Assembly (NCBI RefSeq): GCF_027942295.1
Contig: NZ_CP101416.1
Span: forward strand, 930,001 to 994,000
From: Pseudanabaena sp. Chao 1811
GTDB taxonomy: Bacteria > Cyanobacteriota > Cyanobacteriia > Pseudanabaenales > Pseudanabaenaceae
Direction of reading: 5' to 3'
DNA: 64,000 bases
Shown here in pieces: positions 54,510 through 61,929 of this stretch. The notes below the pieces were generated by a model. The model searched no databases and had not been told where the DNA came from. It saw only the letters and a program-made list of their open reading frames with translations. Position numbers and translations under genes: made by a program. Position 1 is the first letter of the stretch. Each line of letters starts with the position of its first letter.

Positions 54510-55078
54510 TGATATCTTTCCTGAAAAGCTAACATCGCATCTAACTGAGACTCCATTAGCAAACAATGTTCCAAATGAGCAATATCCAAATCAGGCAACC
54601 ACTCACTCGCTGCAAGCAGAACATACTCTTCATCCTGCAAGCGATAGATACTAATCTTGCCATCCTGCCAAAACCAAACTTCAGGCACACCTTTTAATTG
54701 GTATTTTCTAAGCTTTTTGACACTACCACTAGTAACAACTATTTCAATACATAAATCAGAAATCTCTTTTTCTGTGCCAAAGTTATAGGACAAATCAGCT
54801 TGAAATTCAGCCTTTCCTGTTAACTCCTGAGTATATGCACCTGTAGCAACAAAGGCTATACGCTTTAAAACAAAATATTGCCCAAGTAGCAATGTTAGTA
54901 ATACACAAATCTTTTCATGTAATCTTCCAAGCCCCACAATTTCCAGTACTCCCTCGCAATAAATTAATCGCACACCACCAATTTCTGCAAACGCAGATTG
55001 TAGAGCCTTGAACTGCTCCCATGTCACAGCCTGCTTGATGAGATATTGGTCAGCAGATTTCGTTAAAGTTTGATTCAT
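54506..55078 (-). CDS. Uma2 family endonuclease (DUF820), third copy
   Basis: 190 residues. Uma2 marks: TWEQFKALQSAFAEIGGVRLIYCEGVLEIVGLGRLHE, the Asp in QADLSYNFG, and DLCIEIVVTSGSVKKLRKYQLKGVPEVWFWQDGKISIY with the Glu-x-Val active-site strand. It is different in sequence from the two Uma2 proteins at 25-26 kb. Lies at the edge of the toxin-antitoxin debris. Confidence 0.9.
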   Translation of the reverse strand: MNQTLTKSADQYLIKQAVTWEQFKALQSAFAEIGGVRLIYCEGVLEIVGLGRLHEKICVLLTLLLGQYFVLKRIAFVATGAYTQELTGKAEFQADLSYNFGTEKEISDLCIEIVVTSGSVKKLRKYQLKGVPEVWFWQDGKISIYRLQDEEYVLLAASEWLPDLDIAHLEHCLLMESQLDAMLAFQERYQ

Positions 55079-55140
55079 GGCTTCACCTTGGCAATCAGGT
55101 ATTTACTAGTATAGCAATGCCAATTTCGCGATCAAATCAA

Positions 55141-55181
55141 AATATAAGCAAGGCAGCGCATTGCGCCGCCTTGCTTATATT
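55141..55181 (-). terminator. Stem-loop at the end of the IMPase-family gene
   Basis: AATATAAGCAAGGC.GCGCA / TGCGC.GCCTTGCTTATATT, a long stem with one mismatch that overlaps the IMPase stop codon. Confidence 0.75.
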
Positions 55182-56026
55182 TGGGCTTGAAGTTCTTGAT
55201 AAATTGCTGCCAGATATTCATCAATAAATTTTGACCAGCCAATCACAATTAGTTGATTGTGAGTTAATTTCTCAGGATGAATATCATCATAGCCAAATCC
55301 AATTTCTCGACCTGAGAGATCACAACACACTAGCCCTGCGGCTTTAGCGATCGCTAAAGGTCCCACCGTATCCCAGAGCTTCACCCGACGATTGAGATAG
55401 ATATAGGCACTGGCGCGACCTTGAACCACTTCCATTACCTTCAAGCCAAAACTACCGAGGGTATAAAACTCCACATTCGGAACCGCCGCACGAATGGCAT
55501 CACCATAGGCGAGATCATCTTTTTTACTGACGATCACACGATCGCTACTTGCACCAATCGGCGGCACAGCATAGAGAACTTCAGGAACATTCCCATTTGT
55601 GACAGTGAATACTCCATTGATCGCCGTACCGCCAAAATACAAGAGATCGCTCTTTGGTGCATAGATCCAACCCAGCGTAGGCTGAAATGCTTCTAAGATC
55701 CCAACCATCACCGAATAGAACTCACGCCCATGAATGAAGTCATCCGTGCCATCAATGGGATCGATAAACCAGTACTTTTGATTTAGTTCCGCATATTGCT
55801 TCCATAGTTCCTGCGATCGCGAATTTTCTTCGCTAATTACCACATCATCAGGAAACCATGCTTGAAACCTTTGACTGAGGAGATGATCGAGTTCGCGATC
55901 AACATTAGTTACATAATCATCAAAGCCCTTCTCATCGACCTGAAAACCAGACTCTCTCAGATGAATTGCTTTTTGTCCAATCTCCCGAATAAATTTACAG
56001 ATTTCTGTTTGTAATGCGAGATTCAT
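55175..56026 (-). CDS. Inositol monophosphatase-family phosphatase (CysQ-like)
   Basis: 283 residues of the Mg-dependent, Li-sensitive phosphatase family. Metal-site motifs: SEEN (ISEENSRS), DPIDGTDDFIHGR and, near the C-terminus, WDTVGPLAIAKAAG. Candidates are 3'-phosphoadenosine 5'-phosphate phosphatase (CysQ), inositol monophosphatase or fructose-bisphosphatase-like activity; the sequence does not decide. Its start codon is 1 bp after the stop of the SDR gene upstream, so the two are an operon. Confidence 0.85.
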   Translation of the reverse strand: MNLALQTEICKFIREIGQKAIHLRESGFQVDEKGFDDYVTNVDRELDHLLSQRFQAWFPDDVVISEENSRSQELWKQYAELNQKYWFIDPIDGTDDFIHGREFYSVMVGILEAFQPTLGWIYAPKSDLLYFGGTAINGVFTVTNGNVPEVLYAVPPIGASSDRVIVSKKDDLAYGDAIRAAVPNVEFYTLGSFGLKVMEVVQGRASAYIYLNRRVKLWDTVGPLAIAKAAGLVCCDLSGREIGFGYDDIHPEKLTHNQLIVIGWSKFIDEYLAAIYQELQAQI

Positions 56027-56027
56027 A

Positions 56028-56807
56028 TTATTGCTTACGGTGAGAGAATAGTCGGAAATAAAGCGATCGCCAAAATTCTTTGACAGGATAGGCGATGAAA
56101 GTAATGGGATTAATCGTGACGATAATATCGCGCAAACCGAGTTCGGCTAAAAAGGCGATCGCCCAAGCCACAAAACTTGCCGACATCACTCCATAGGGAT
56201 TGAGATCGCTTTTAAACGGGCCCAAAATCAATTTGCGAATTGTGCAAGAGTCATCAAGGCGACGAAGGGTAACTAAATCACCAATGGCGCGTTTGGAAAG
56301 CTCATACAAGGGACTCAGGGCAGGATTAACTTCTGCTTCAGAGGTATTGACCCAAATTTCTTTCTGATTGACAGTTTCCGCATCAGATATTGTTTCGAGG
56401 AATAGATCAATCCAGCGAAAAACCGAAAAAGTATTGACTTCGTAGGATTTGTAAATGGATGCTGAATCTCTGGCTCCCAATACATTTACACCATGATTGA
56501 GAATGAGAATATCCACCTTTTGTAAGCGATCTCGTAGTTCTGCCTCATGACCTAATTGCCATGGGAGCACCTCAATGGTAGGGCGATCGCTAACCTCAAA
56601 GCTGGCACTAGGTGAAGTTGTTAGGGCAATGATTTGTGCCTCCCGTTTGCTCAGTTCAGCTACTAAAGCCCTGCCCATAGTGCCTGACGCACCTGTAATT
56701 GCAATACGTTTGCCTTTAAATGACAATACCTTACCCAAAACCTTCTCTACAAGTGTAAACCCACTAAGTACCTCAGCATAATTAAAACTCTGAAACCTTT
56801 GGTACAA
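56028..56807 (-). CDS. Short-chain dehydrogenase/reductase
   Basis: 259 residues. Rossmann motif GASGTMGRAL near residue 39-48, NHGVNV as the NAG-like segment and YELSK as the YxxxK catalytic pair with a Ser in VNTSEAEV. Resembles the SDR half of cyanobacterial proteins annotated as bifunctional sterol desaturase/SDR, but the desaturase half is absent here. NAD(P) is expected as cofactor; substrate unknown. Followed immediately by the IMPase-family gene. The PATAN gene lies 38 bp upstream, so it may be co-transcribed with the signalling cluster. Confidence 0.85.
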   Translation of the reverse strand: MYQRFQSFNYAEVLSGFTLVEKVLGKVLSFKGKRIAITGASGTMGRALVAELSKREAQIIALTTSPSASFEVSDRPTIEVLPWQLGHEAELRDRLQKVDILILNHGVNVLGARDSASIYKSYEVNTFSVFRWIDLFLETISDAETVNQKEIWVNTSEAEVNPALSPLYELSKRAIGDLVTLRRLDDSCTIRKLILGPFKSDLNPYGVMSASFVAWAIAFLAELGLRDIIVTINPITFIAYPVKEFWRSLYFRLFSHRKQ

Positions 56808-56845
56808 GCGTATTATAAGCAGCAGGGTTTAAAGCCATAGGGTAA

Positions 56846-57712
56846 CTAAGCCTTATGTTGTAAAAATCCTACGAGGCTTTGTAAAAATGAATTACTGATC
56901 TCAGTTCTTACTGGAGGATTGGACAATTGCCCACTGATATCTCCATCCAACCCTTTGAGATCATCACTGTTATCAGCGATGCCCATATCAATATCAGGTA
57001 CTTCTTCCACTAAACCAACGACAATCAACCGAAATGAAATTTGCTGAATTTTTGGCAAAGGAAGTTGCAATCGCTCTGCCATCTTTTTGAGATTCATGGA
57101 GCCATCTGCTAGTTTCCATACCTGCGTTTCACTGGCATCTAAACGTAAATGGGGTTCATCATAAATAATTTTGAATAATGTTGAGCTAGTGTCAGGCAAT
57201 TTACTTTGCAAAATTTGCCAATCCCTGAGACTACGTAACCCCATTAATGTCGTTTCCGTAGCAGGTAGACTAAGTCCTGTCATCTCTGCCTTAGGTAAAT
57301 CAACTTTCGCGTCAAAGCGAAACTGACCTGTCTCTACTTGAAACAACGAGCAGACCTGTCTTAAAACCTGCACGCTAAATAGTAACTTGAGTTGATCGGG
57401 ATATAGTATTCCTAAAGATTTTAGATTTAGTCCTAAGGGGACATTTGCTTGGATGAGGCGTTCTACCTCCGCACGATTTGTATCTGTAATCCAGCCTCTC
57501 TCTTCTATTAACCTTGCTAAACCACGATTATCTAAGCGATCGCCCGCAGCTACCACCCGTCCGTTATGTAACCAAATATGTCGCAATAAGGATTTTCCTG
57601 TTTGCAGAGCTTTCAGATCTCTAATTGTCAATATTCCAGTTTTTTGACCCTGATCTAAAAACTGAAATATCTCTGGGAGAGAAAATTCGGATAAAGAGCC
57701 TGTAATTGCCAT
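56846..57712 (-). CDS. PATAN (DUF4388) domain protein without receiver
   Basis: 288 residues. The PATAN domain covers about 1-120 (MAITGSLSEFSLPEIFQFLDQGQKTGILTIRD ... IWLHNGRVVAAGDRLDNRGLARLIEERGW). A helical middle and a winged-helix-like segment (LADGSMNLKKMAERLQLPLPKIQQISFRLIVVGLVEE) follow. There is no receiver, unlike PixG or the regulator at 35.3 kb. It is the last signalling gene of a run: V4R-like, Roadblock, globin, Roadblock, GTPase, PATAN. PATAN proteins in cyanobacteria bind pilus motors or other partners, so it could be the output of the GTPase. Confidence 0.85.
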   Translation of the reverse strand: MAITGSLSEFSLPEIFQFLDQGQKTGILTIRDLKALQTGKSLLRHIWLHNGRVVAAGDRLDNRGLARLIEERGWITDTNRAEVERLIQANVPLGLNLKSLGILYPDQLKLLFSVQVLRQVCSLFQVETGQFRFDAKVDLPKAEMTGLSLPATETTLMGLRSLRDWQILQSKLPDTSSTLFKIIYDEPHLRLDASETQVWKLADGSMNLKKMAERLQLPLPKIQQISFRLIVVGLVEEVPDIDMGIADNSDDLKGLDGDISGQLSNPPVRTEISNSFLQSLVGFLQHKA

Positions 57713-57782
57713 AACGATGAACCAGTGAATGCTCGAATCTATATCTGAAAATTAGGAAAGGAAAAACTTTTAGATGGTGATC

Positions 57783-58316
57783 TTATCTCATAGAAATATA
57801 ATATTGCACCAGTGCGATGATTGCCTGAATGACCGTGTCTCGATCTTCCGCATTCAAAACAACCACAGGGGGTTGACTTTTGGTATCAACAAAACCTAGT
57901 GCCAGTTTGATATTCTCACTTGACCATGCCCCCTCGCAGTCCATGTGCGTAATACCAATAATATAAGGAATTTGGACTCGTCGATTTAAATAGCTCAGAA
58001 TTCGCCTTGCATAGCGAAATTCATGGGGGCGATGCGCTGCCACTAACAAAATAAAGGCATGGGCTTTACGAATGAGTATATCCCACATAAAGTCAAAGCG
58101 CTGCTGACCAGGAGTTCCATAAATATGTAGAGCCATATCTGGACCAAAAGTTAAACGACCAAAGTCCATCGCTACAGTGGTCTTATGTTTTATTTCTGCT
58201 GTTTCATCTGTTGCTCGGCGATCGGTATCGACGACATCAATTTCACTTACAGTCCGAATAAAAGTTGATTTCCCCGCACCAACCGTACCAGCTACAACCA
58301 AACGCATGATTTCCAT
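57783..58316 (-). CDS. Small Ras-like GTPase, CvnD/MglA type
   Basis: 177 residues from ATG 58316 (MEIMRLVVAG); an ATG three codons later or one 15 codons earlier is possible. P-loop GTVGAGKS at 10-17; the switch-II motif is GTPGQQRF (67-74) in place of DxxGQ, as in Streptomyces CvnD and similar to TVPGQ in MglA; the base motif is THMD (123-126) rather than NKxD. Such GTPases need a Roadblock protein as GAP or partner, and two lie just upstream. About 115 bp separate it from the first Roadblock gene. Likely a polarity or signalling switch. Confidence 0.88.
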   Translation of the reverse strand: MEIMRLVVAGTVGAGKSTFIRTVSEIDVVDTDRRATDETAEIKHKTTVAMDFGRLTFGPDMALHIYGTPGQQRFDFMWDILIRKAHAFILLVAAHRPHEFRYARRILSYLNRRVQIPYIIGITHMDCEGAWSSENIKLALGFVDTKSQPPVVVLNAEDRDTVIQAIIALVQYYISMR

Positions 58317-58476
58317 AAATCTCTTTTGTCCCTTCCCTGCATCGTCAACAGTGCTTTGCACTGACAGAAATTTAAAGATTTTTGCTAAGATTTGCGTTAA
58401 ACAAGGGTTTTAGCAAAAATCTTATAACTTTTAAAAATTATTTCCCTACAGATGAAATAACTTTTTTACATAATCG

Positions 58477-58848
58477 CTACGACAGGGCGGCTTTGAGTTC
58501 TCCCGTAACTCGCTTGATTTCCAGCATCAGTAATCCTTGTTTAGCTGCCTTACTAGCTAGTACTAGTAAAACCGCTTCTTCTCCACAACTTGTCAAGATC
58601 CCATAACCTTTATCTCCTTCAACATAAAGCCGATCAATCAAGCCTCTGGCTAACTCATTACCAATCCTTTCCCCCAAAGATAACATGGCGGCTGACATCG
58701 CTGATACCCTTTCTTCATCCATTCCACTGGGCAATGTCGATGCTAAAGGTAGACCATCAGGTGATACGAGGGCAGCCCCCTGTACATCACTTGTACTCGT
58801 TACTAGATTTTGCAAAATGCTTTCTAGTTTTGCAACATTGATCCCCAT
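58477..58848 (-). CDS. Roadblock/LC7 domain protein, copy 1
   Basis: 123 residues, all one Roadblock/LC7 domain (LESILQNLVTSTSDVQGAALVSPDGLPLAST ... MSAAMLSLGERIGNELARG). Roadblock proteins (MglB, CvnB) are dimeric and act on small GTPases. The protein is the same as the copy at 60067 except for one residue (Leu for Val in RGLIDRL), yet the DNA differs at many synonymous sites. A clear AAGGAG ribosome-binding site precedes the ATG. It sits between the GTPase and protoglobin genes. Confidence 0.93.
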   Translation of the reverse strand: MGINVAKLESILQNLVTSTSDVQGAALVSPDGLPLASTLPSGMDEERVSAMSAAMLSLGERIGNELARGLIDRLYVEGDKGYGILTSCGEEAVLLVLASKAAKQGLLMLEIKRVTGELKAALS

Positions 58849-58918
58849 CTTTTTCTCCTTGCTTTGATTCTGTTATGTAGTTGGATTTACTAGATTTAGA
58901 TGTCGAGATATGCGATCG

Positions 58919-59476
58919 CTATTTCATACTTGCCGCACCTGTAGAAATCAGGCGTTTAAACAGTCCTTCAGTCCATCCTGTTTCCTGCAAGACTGCTTGA
59001 GAAGTGACTTCAACATAGGCTTGCTCAATAAAAGCAAGATCGATCATGCAAATTCTTCCCAATGCTTCTCTTACTTCGTCAGAGATCCCAGCCGTTTTGA
59101 GCTGTTGACCTACTTCATTAACAACCGTTGCCATTGCTGGGACAACATGTTGTGGTCCAATCCCAATCTGCACATGGACTAGTCCAATCCGCCAACGACG
59201 AGCAGCATAGACACTTCCCCAGTCATCCATACCTGTAAACATTTCCCCAAACCACTCAATGAATGTTTCATTTAAGCGGTGCATCCGACCTTCTTTAGCA
59301 GTCAGAATTGCATTCATTTCTTGATCGCGAGCTAAATAGGCATAAAAGACCTCTGCCATTTTTGCAGCGATCGAGCTTCCCCATGCTGCATTTGCCTTTA
59401 GCAAGGCCTTATCTGCGGCAGAGAAAGAGACCCGCCTTTCCATCGTTGCCATAAAAGCTTGAGAATCGAGAGCCAT
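58919..59476 (-). CDS. Protoglobin / globin-coupled-sensor-type heme protein
   Basis: 185 residues, stand-alone globin of the sensor globin family. The F-helix motif RRWRIGLVHVQIGIGPQHVVPAM places the proximal heme ligand at His101. The first part (MERRVSFSAADKALLKANAAWGS) is like the N-helix of globin-coupled sensors, but there is no attached output domain. It would bind O2, NO or CO. Placed between two Roadblock genes and upstream of a GTPase gene, it may feed gas or redox input to the GTPase module; this is inference. Confidence 0.87.
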   Translation of the reverse strand: MALDSQAFMATMERRVSFSAADKALLKANAAWGSSIAAKMAEVFYAYLARDQEMNAILTAKEGRMHRLNETFIEWFGEMFTGMDDWGSVYAARRWRIGLVHVQIGIGPQHVVPAMATVVNEVGQQLKTAGISDEVREALGRICMIDLAFIEQAYVEVTSQAVLQETGWTEGLFKRLISTGAASMK

Positions 59477-60066
59477 AGATACTCCTAGTTATTGTGTGAT
59501 CAGGGTAGTTATTTATAGCCTTCCTATTTCCCCATAATTATAGTTTCTAAATTTAGAAGCTATAGGGTTACCACAAGCACTATAAAGTTGAGAATTTGAG
59601 AAGACTATTAACTTGCTAATGTCTTAAATATATTCAAAGTGAATATTGACTCCGAACATATATTTGATTATAGATGTATCTATGAGATAGAAATCAAATT
59701 CTTAAAGAAAATAGTTAATACTAAACAATCACTCAAATAAGATTTTTTAAATATTTCTAGGAAAAATTTCAACAATAAAAAATGCCCAAAACCTGTTTGA
59801 ACTTATATTCTTTTACCAAGAAAAATATAAATTTAAACAGGATTCAACAATAAAAATATAATTACTTTTTACTGATTTATGAGATTTAATCAGATTTTAC
59901 TGCGATCGCTCTCATATTTTCTAAGTAGCTGGGCGCAATTAAATATAAAGCTCTAAAAGCTGTGGCACACGCTGCGCGTGCGCCACAGCTTTTGGTTCTA
60001 GTTAGTTTTTAATTATGCCTAGCTACTTATAGGGGTTTAGATTCGCGCCTTTAGTGCAAATCTAAA
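59477..60066. other. Intergenic region inside the signalling cluster
   Basis: 590 bp, AT-rich, between the second Roadblock gene and the globin gene. Apart from the palindromic repeat at 59922-60029 and a small inverted repeat near 59780-59840 (CCTGTTTGAACTTATATT / AAATTTAAACAGG), I see nothing coding. A promoter for the globin gene is likely here, so the cluster may hold two transcripts. Confidence 0.5.
59922..60029. repeat. Palindromic repeat, well preserved copy
   Basis: 108 bp. Ends TAAGTAGCTGGGCGCAATTA and TAATTATGCCTAGCTACTTA are inverted repeats; the central stem is AAAAGCTGTGGCACACGC / GCGTGCGCCACAGCTTTT. Confidence 0.85.
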
Positions 60067-60438
60067 CTATGAAAGAGCGGCTTTGAGTTCACCTGTAACA
60101 CGCTTGATTTCTAGCATCAGTAATCCTTGTTTAGCGGCTTTGCTGGCAAGTACCAGTAAAACTGCCTCTTCTCCACAACTGGTTAAAATGCCATAACCTT
60201 TATCACCCTCAACATACAAGCGATCGATCACGCCTCTAGCTAGTTCATTACCGATACGTTCGCCGAGGGAGAGCATTGCCGCAGACATTGCCGAGACTCG
60301 CTCTTCATCCATGCCACTTGGTAAAGTCGATGCTAGGGGTAGCCCATCGGGCGATACCAGTGCAGCCCCCTGTACATCACTGGTACTTGTTACTAGATTT
60401 TGCAGAATGCTTTCTAGTTTTGCAACATTAATACCCAT
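60067..60438 (-). CDS. Roadblock/LC7 domain protein, copy 2
   Basis: 123 residues, one residue different from copy 1 (Val in RGVIDRL). Same AAGGAG ribosome-binding site and spacing. The DNA of the two copies differs at dozens of third positions, so the identity is kept by selection rather than by recent duplication, or gene conversion is not acting. It precedes the palindromic repeat and globin gene in transcription order, and follows the V4R-like gene by 150 bp. Confidence 0.93.
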   Translation of the reverse strand: MGINVAKLESILQNLVTSTSDVQGAALVSPDGLPLASTLPSGMDEERVSAMSAAMLSLGERIGNELARGVIDRLYVEGDKGYGILTSCGEEAVLLVLASKAAKQGLLMLEIKRVTGELKAALS

Positions 60439-60587
60439 TGTTTTTCTCCTTTTCTTTAATTTATTGTTTGAGTTGATTTTTGGGTAACTAGAGTAGGAAT
60501 CATGAACTAGATAACTTATTTTGAATCAAGCAACTTTTGGATAGTTCTGAGTACTATTTCCTAATAAGTTCAATCGAATAGATTTGA

Positions 60588-61046
60588 CTAACCAATTACT
60601 TCAAATTCAATGACATCATGGGAACTCCCCCGCAGAACTGACTCTGTTTGTTTCCCGCGCAGACGTTTTCCGACAACTTGCTCGAGTACACCTTGAATTG
60701 CACCTAAAGTGAAAGTTAGTTTACGAGGCGAACCTTCAGGCTCACCTGCTGAACAAATTGTTTCTCGACAATGAACTCTGATTACTTCATTAGTTTCTTC
60801 AATCTGGTCTACAATGCAAAGTCTTGTGCCATCTTTACCCAAGGTTTTCTGGAGTAAGGGAATCAGATCTTCGTGAGAAGTCCCACTTCCTTTGATCCCA
60901 AGCTGCTCTGCAATTTGTCTGCCACGTGCGCGACCAGCAGAAATTAGTGCGATCGCGGCTGCTTTTTCCCCTAAAGCCTCCTCAGTGCCAGTGACTACAG
61001 CCTTGAAACACACAATGCTGCTAAATTCGCCAAGTTCATTACGCAT
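60588..61046 (-). CDS. V4R-like (4-vinyl reductase/hydrocarbon-binding) sensor protein
   Basis: 152 residues from the ATG at 61046, which has a GGAG ribosome-binding site at good distance; a TTG at 61058 is less likely. The N-terminus (SSIVCFKAVVTGTEEALGEKAAAIALISAGRARGRQIAEQLG) is helical; the C-terminal half (VIRVHCRETICSAGEPEGS ... LTFTLGAIQGVLEQVVGKRL ... HDVIEFEVIG) follows the V4R pattern of small-molecule-binding domains, but without the last conserved Cys pair. First gene of the signalling cluster. Ligand unknown. Confidence 0.65.
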   Translation of the reverse strand: MRNELGEFSSIVCFKAVVTGTEEALGEKAAAIALISAGRARGRQIAEQLGIKGSGTSHEDLIPLLQKTLGKDGTRLCIVDQIEETNEVIRVHCRETICSAGEPEGSPRKLTFTLGAIQGVLEQVVGKRLRGKQTESVLRGSSHDVIEFEVIG

Positions 61047-61058
61047 AAATATCTCCAA

Positions 61059-61929
61059 AACTAAAAATCGACTTTTGCGATCAAGACAATCATTAACATA
61101 AGCAAAGTACTATCTCAAAGTACCTGCCAACTTAACCTATTAAATTGCTCTTCCCCAGAGACTTAGGCAATGTTAAGTCTAAGAACTTAATTATGTAGAT
61201 TAGTGATGATGATTAATGGATAATTCAGATGTTGTCTTGGATCATATCTAGATAATTATAGATGTTTGTGTTGATATTAAAAATAGAAACACAAATTCTT
61301 AATAATCAATAAAGGAATTTGGGCTACTTCATCTTTAATAATCTTTGCAATGTTTTTATATTGAGATCATTACAAAATACTTATAGCATTCCTAAATATT
61401 TTGTAGTTTTTGGGTTTACACATAAGAGTAAACCTACAACAGCCCTCTTAAATACAGACTATTTATTGTGGCACAAGCATTTGTTTGGGTTTCGTCAAGT
61501 AAGTAGCTAGGTGCAATTAAATATAAAACCAAAAAAACTGTAGCGCACGCTGCACAGGCGCGACAGGTTTTTACTCTGGTTTTTAATTATGCCCAGCTAC
61601 TTAGCAGGTCTCTTAAGATAGCCTTAACCTTAAGCTAAGTTACTGTAGGTCTAATATTTTAGAATATAACTCTGCCAAAAGAATCTATTAACTTTTGTAA
61701 CATTTATTATAGGGTTTATTCAATTTTTTACCATGAGTTTCTTCTGCTAACGGCAATAAAATTTTAAACGTTAATATAAAATATCTAGCTTAAGAATTAG
61801 AGATTAATAGCTCTTATTTCCTTTTTCTTTCAAATCCTTAATTTATTATAAGCATTATGGTGGTTGCGATACAATATCAATATCAGCAGATATCACTGGA
61901 AATAGAAATAAGCATATTTCACTGAATTT
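61059..61929. other. Long AT-rich intergenic region
   Basis: 870 bp between the divergent V4R-like and NACHT genes. It contains the palindromic repeat at 61500-61603 and presumably both promoters. A 63-codon frame at 61319-61510 runs into the repeat and has no support. I see no RNA gene. Confidence 0.5.
61500..61603. repeat. Palindromic repeat, copy with disturbed centre
   Basis: 104 bp with inverted ends TAAGTAGCTAGGTGCAATTA and TTAATTATGCCCAGCTACTTA-type right arm. The central stem (AAAACTGTAGCGCACGC / GCACAGGCGCGACAGGTTTT) has several mismatches. Confidence 0.8.

Noticed and set aside
58919-59476. Phycobilisome or phycobilin-binding protein
   Set aside because: The protein is all-helical, but the HVQIGIGP segment with preceding RRWRIG fits the F-helix of sensor globins, and there is no chromophore Cys motif.
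61319-61510. 63-codon frame before the NACHT gene
   Set aside because: Runs into a palindromic repeat and has no coding signature.
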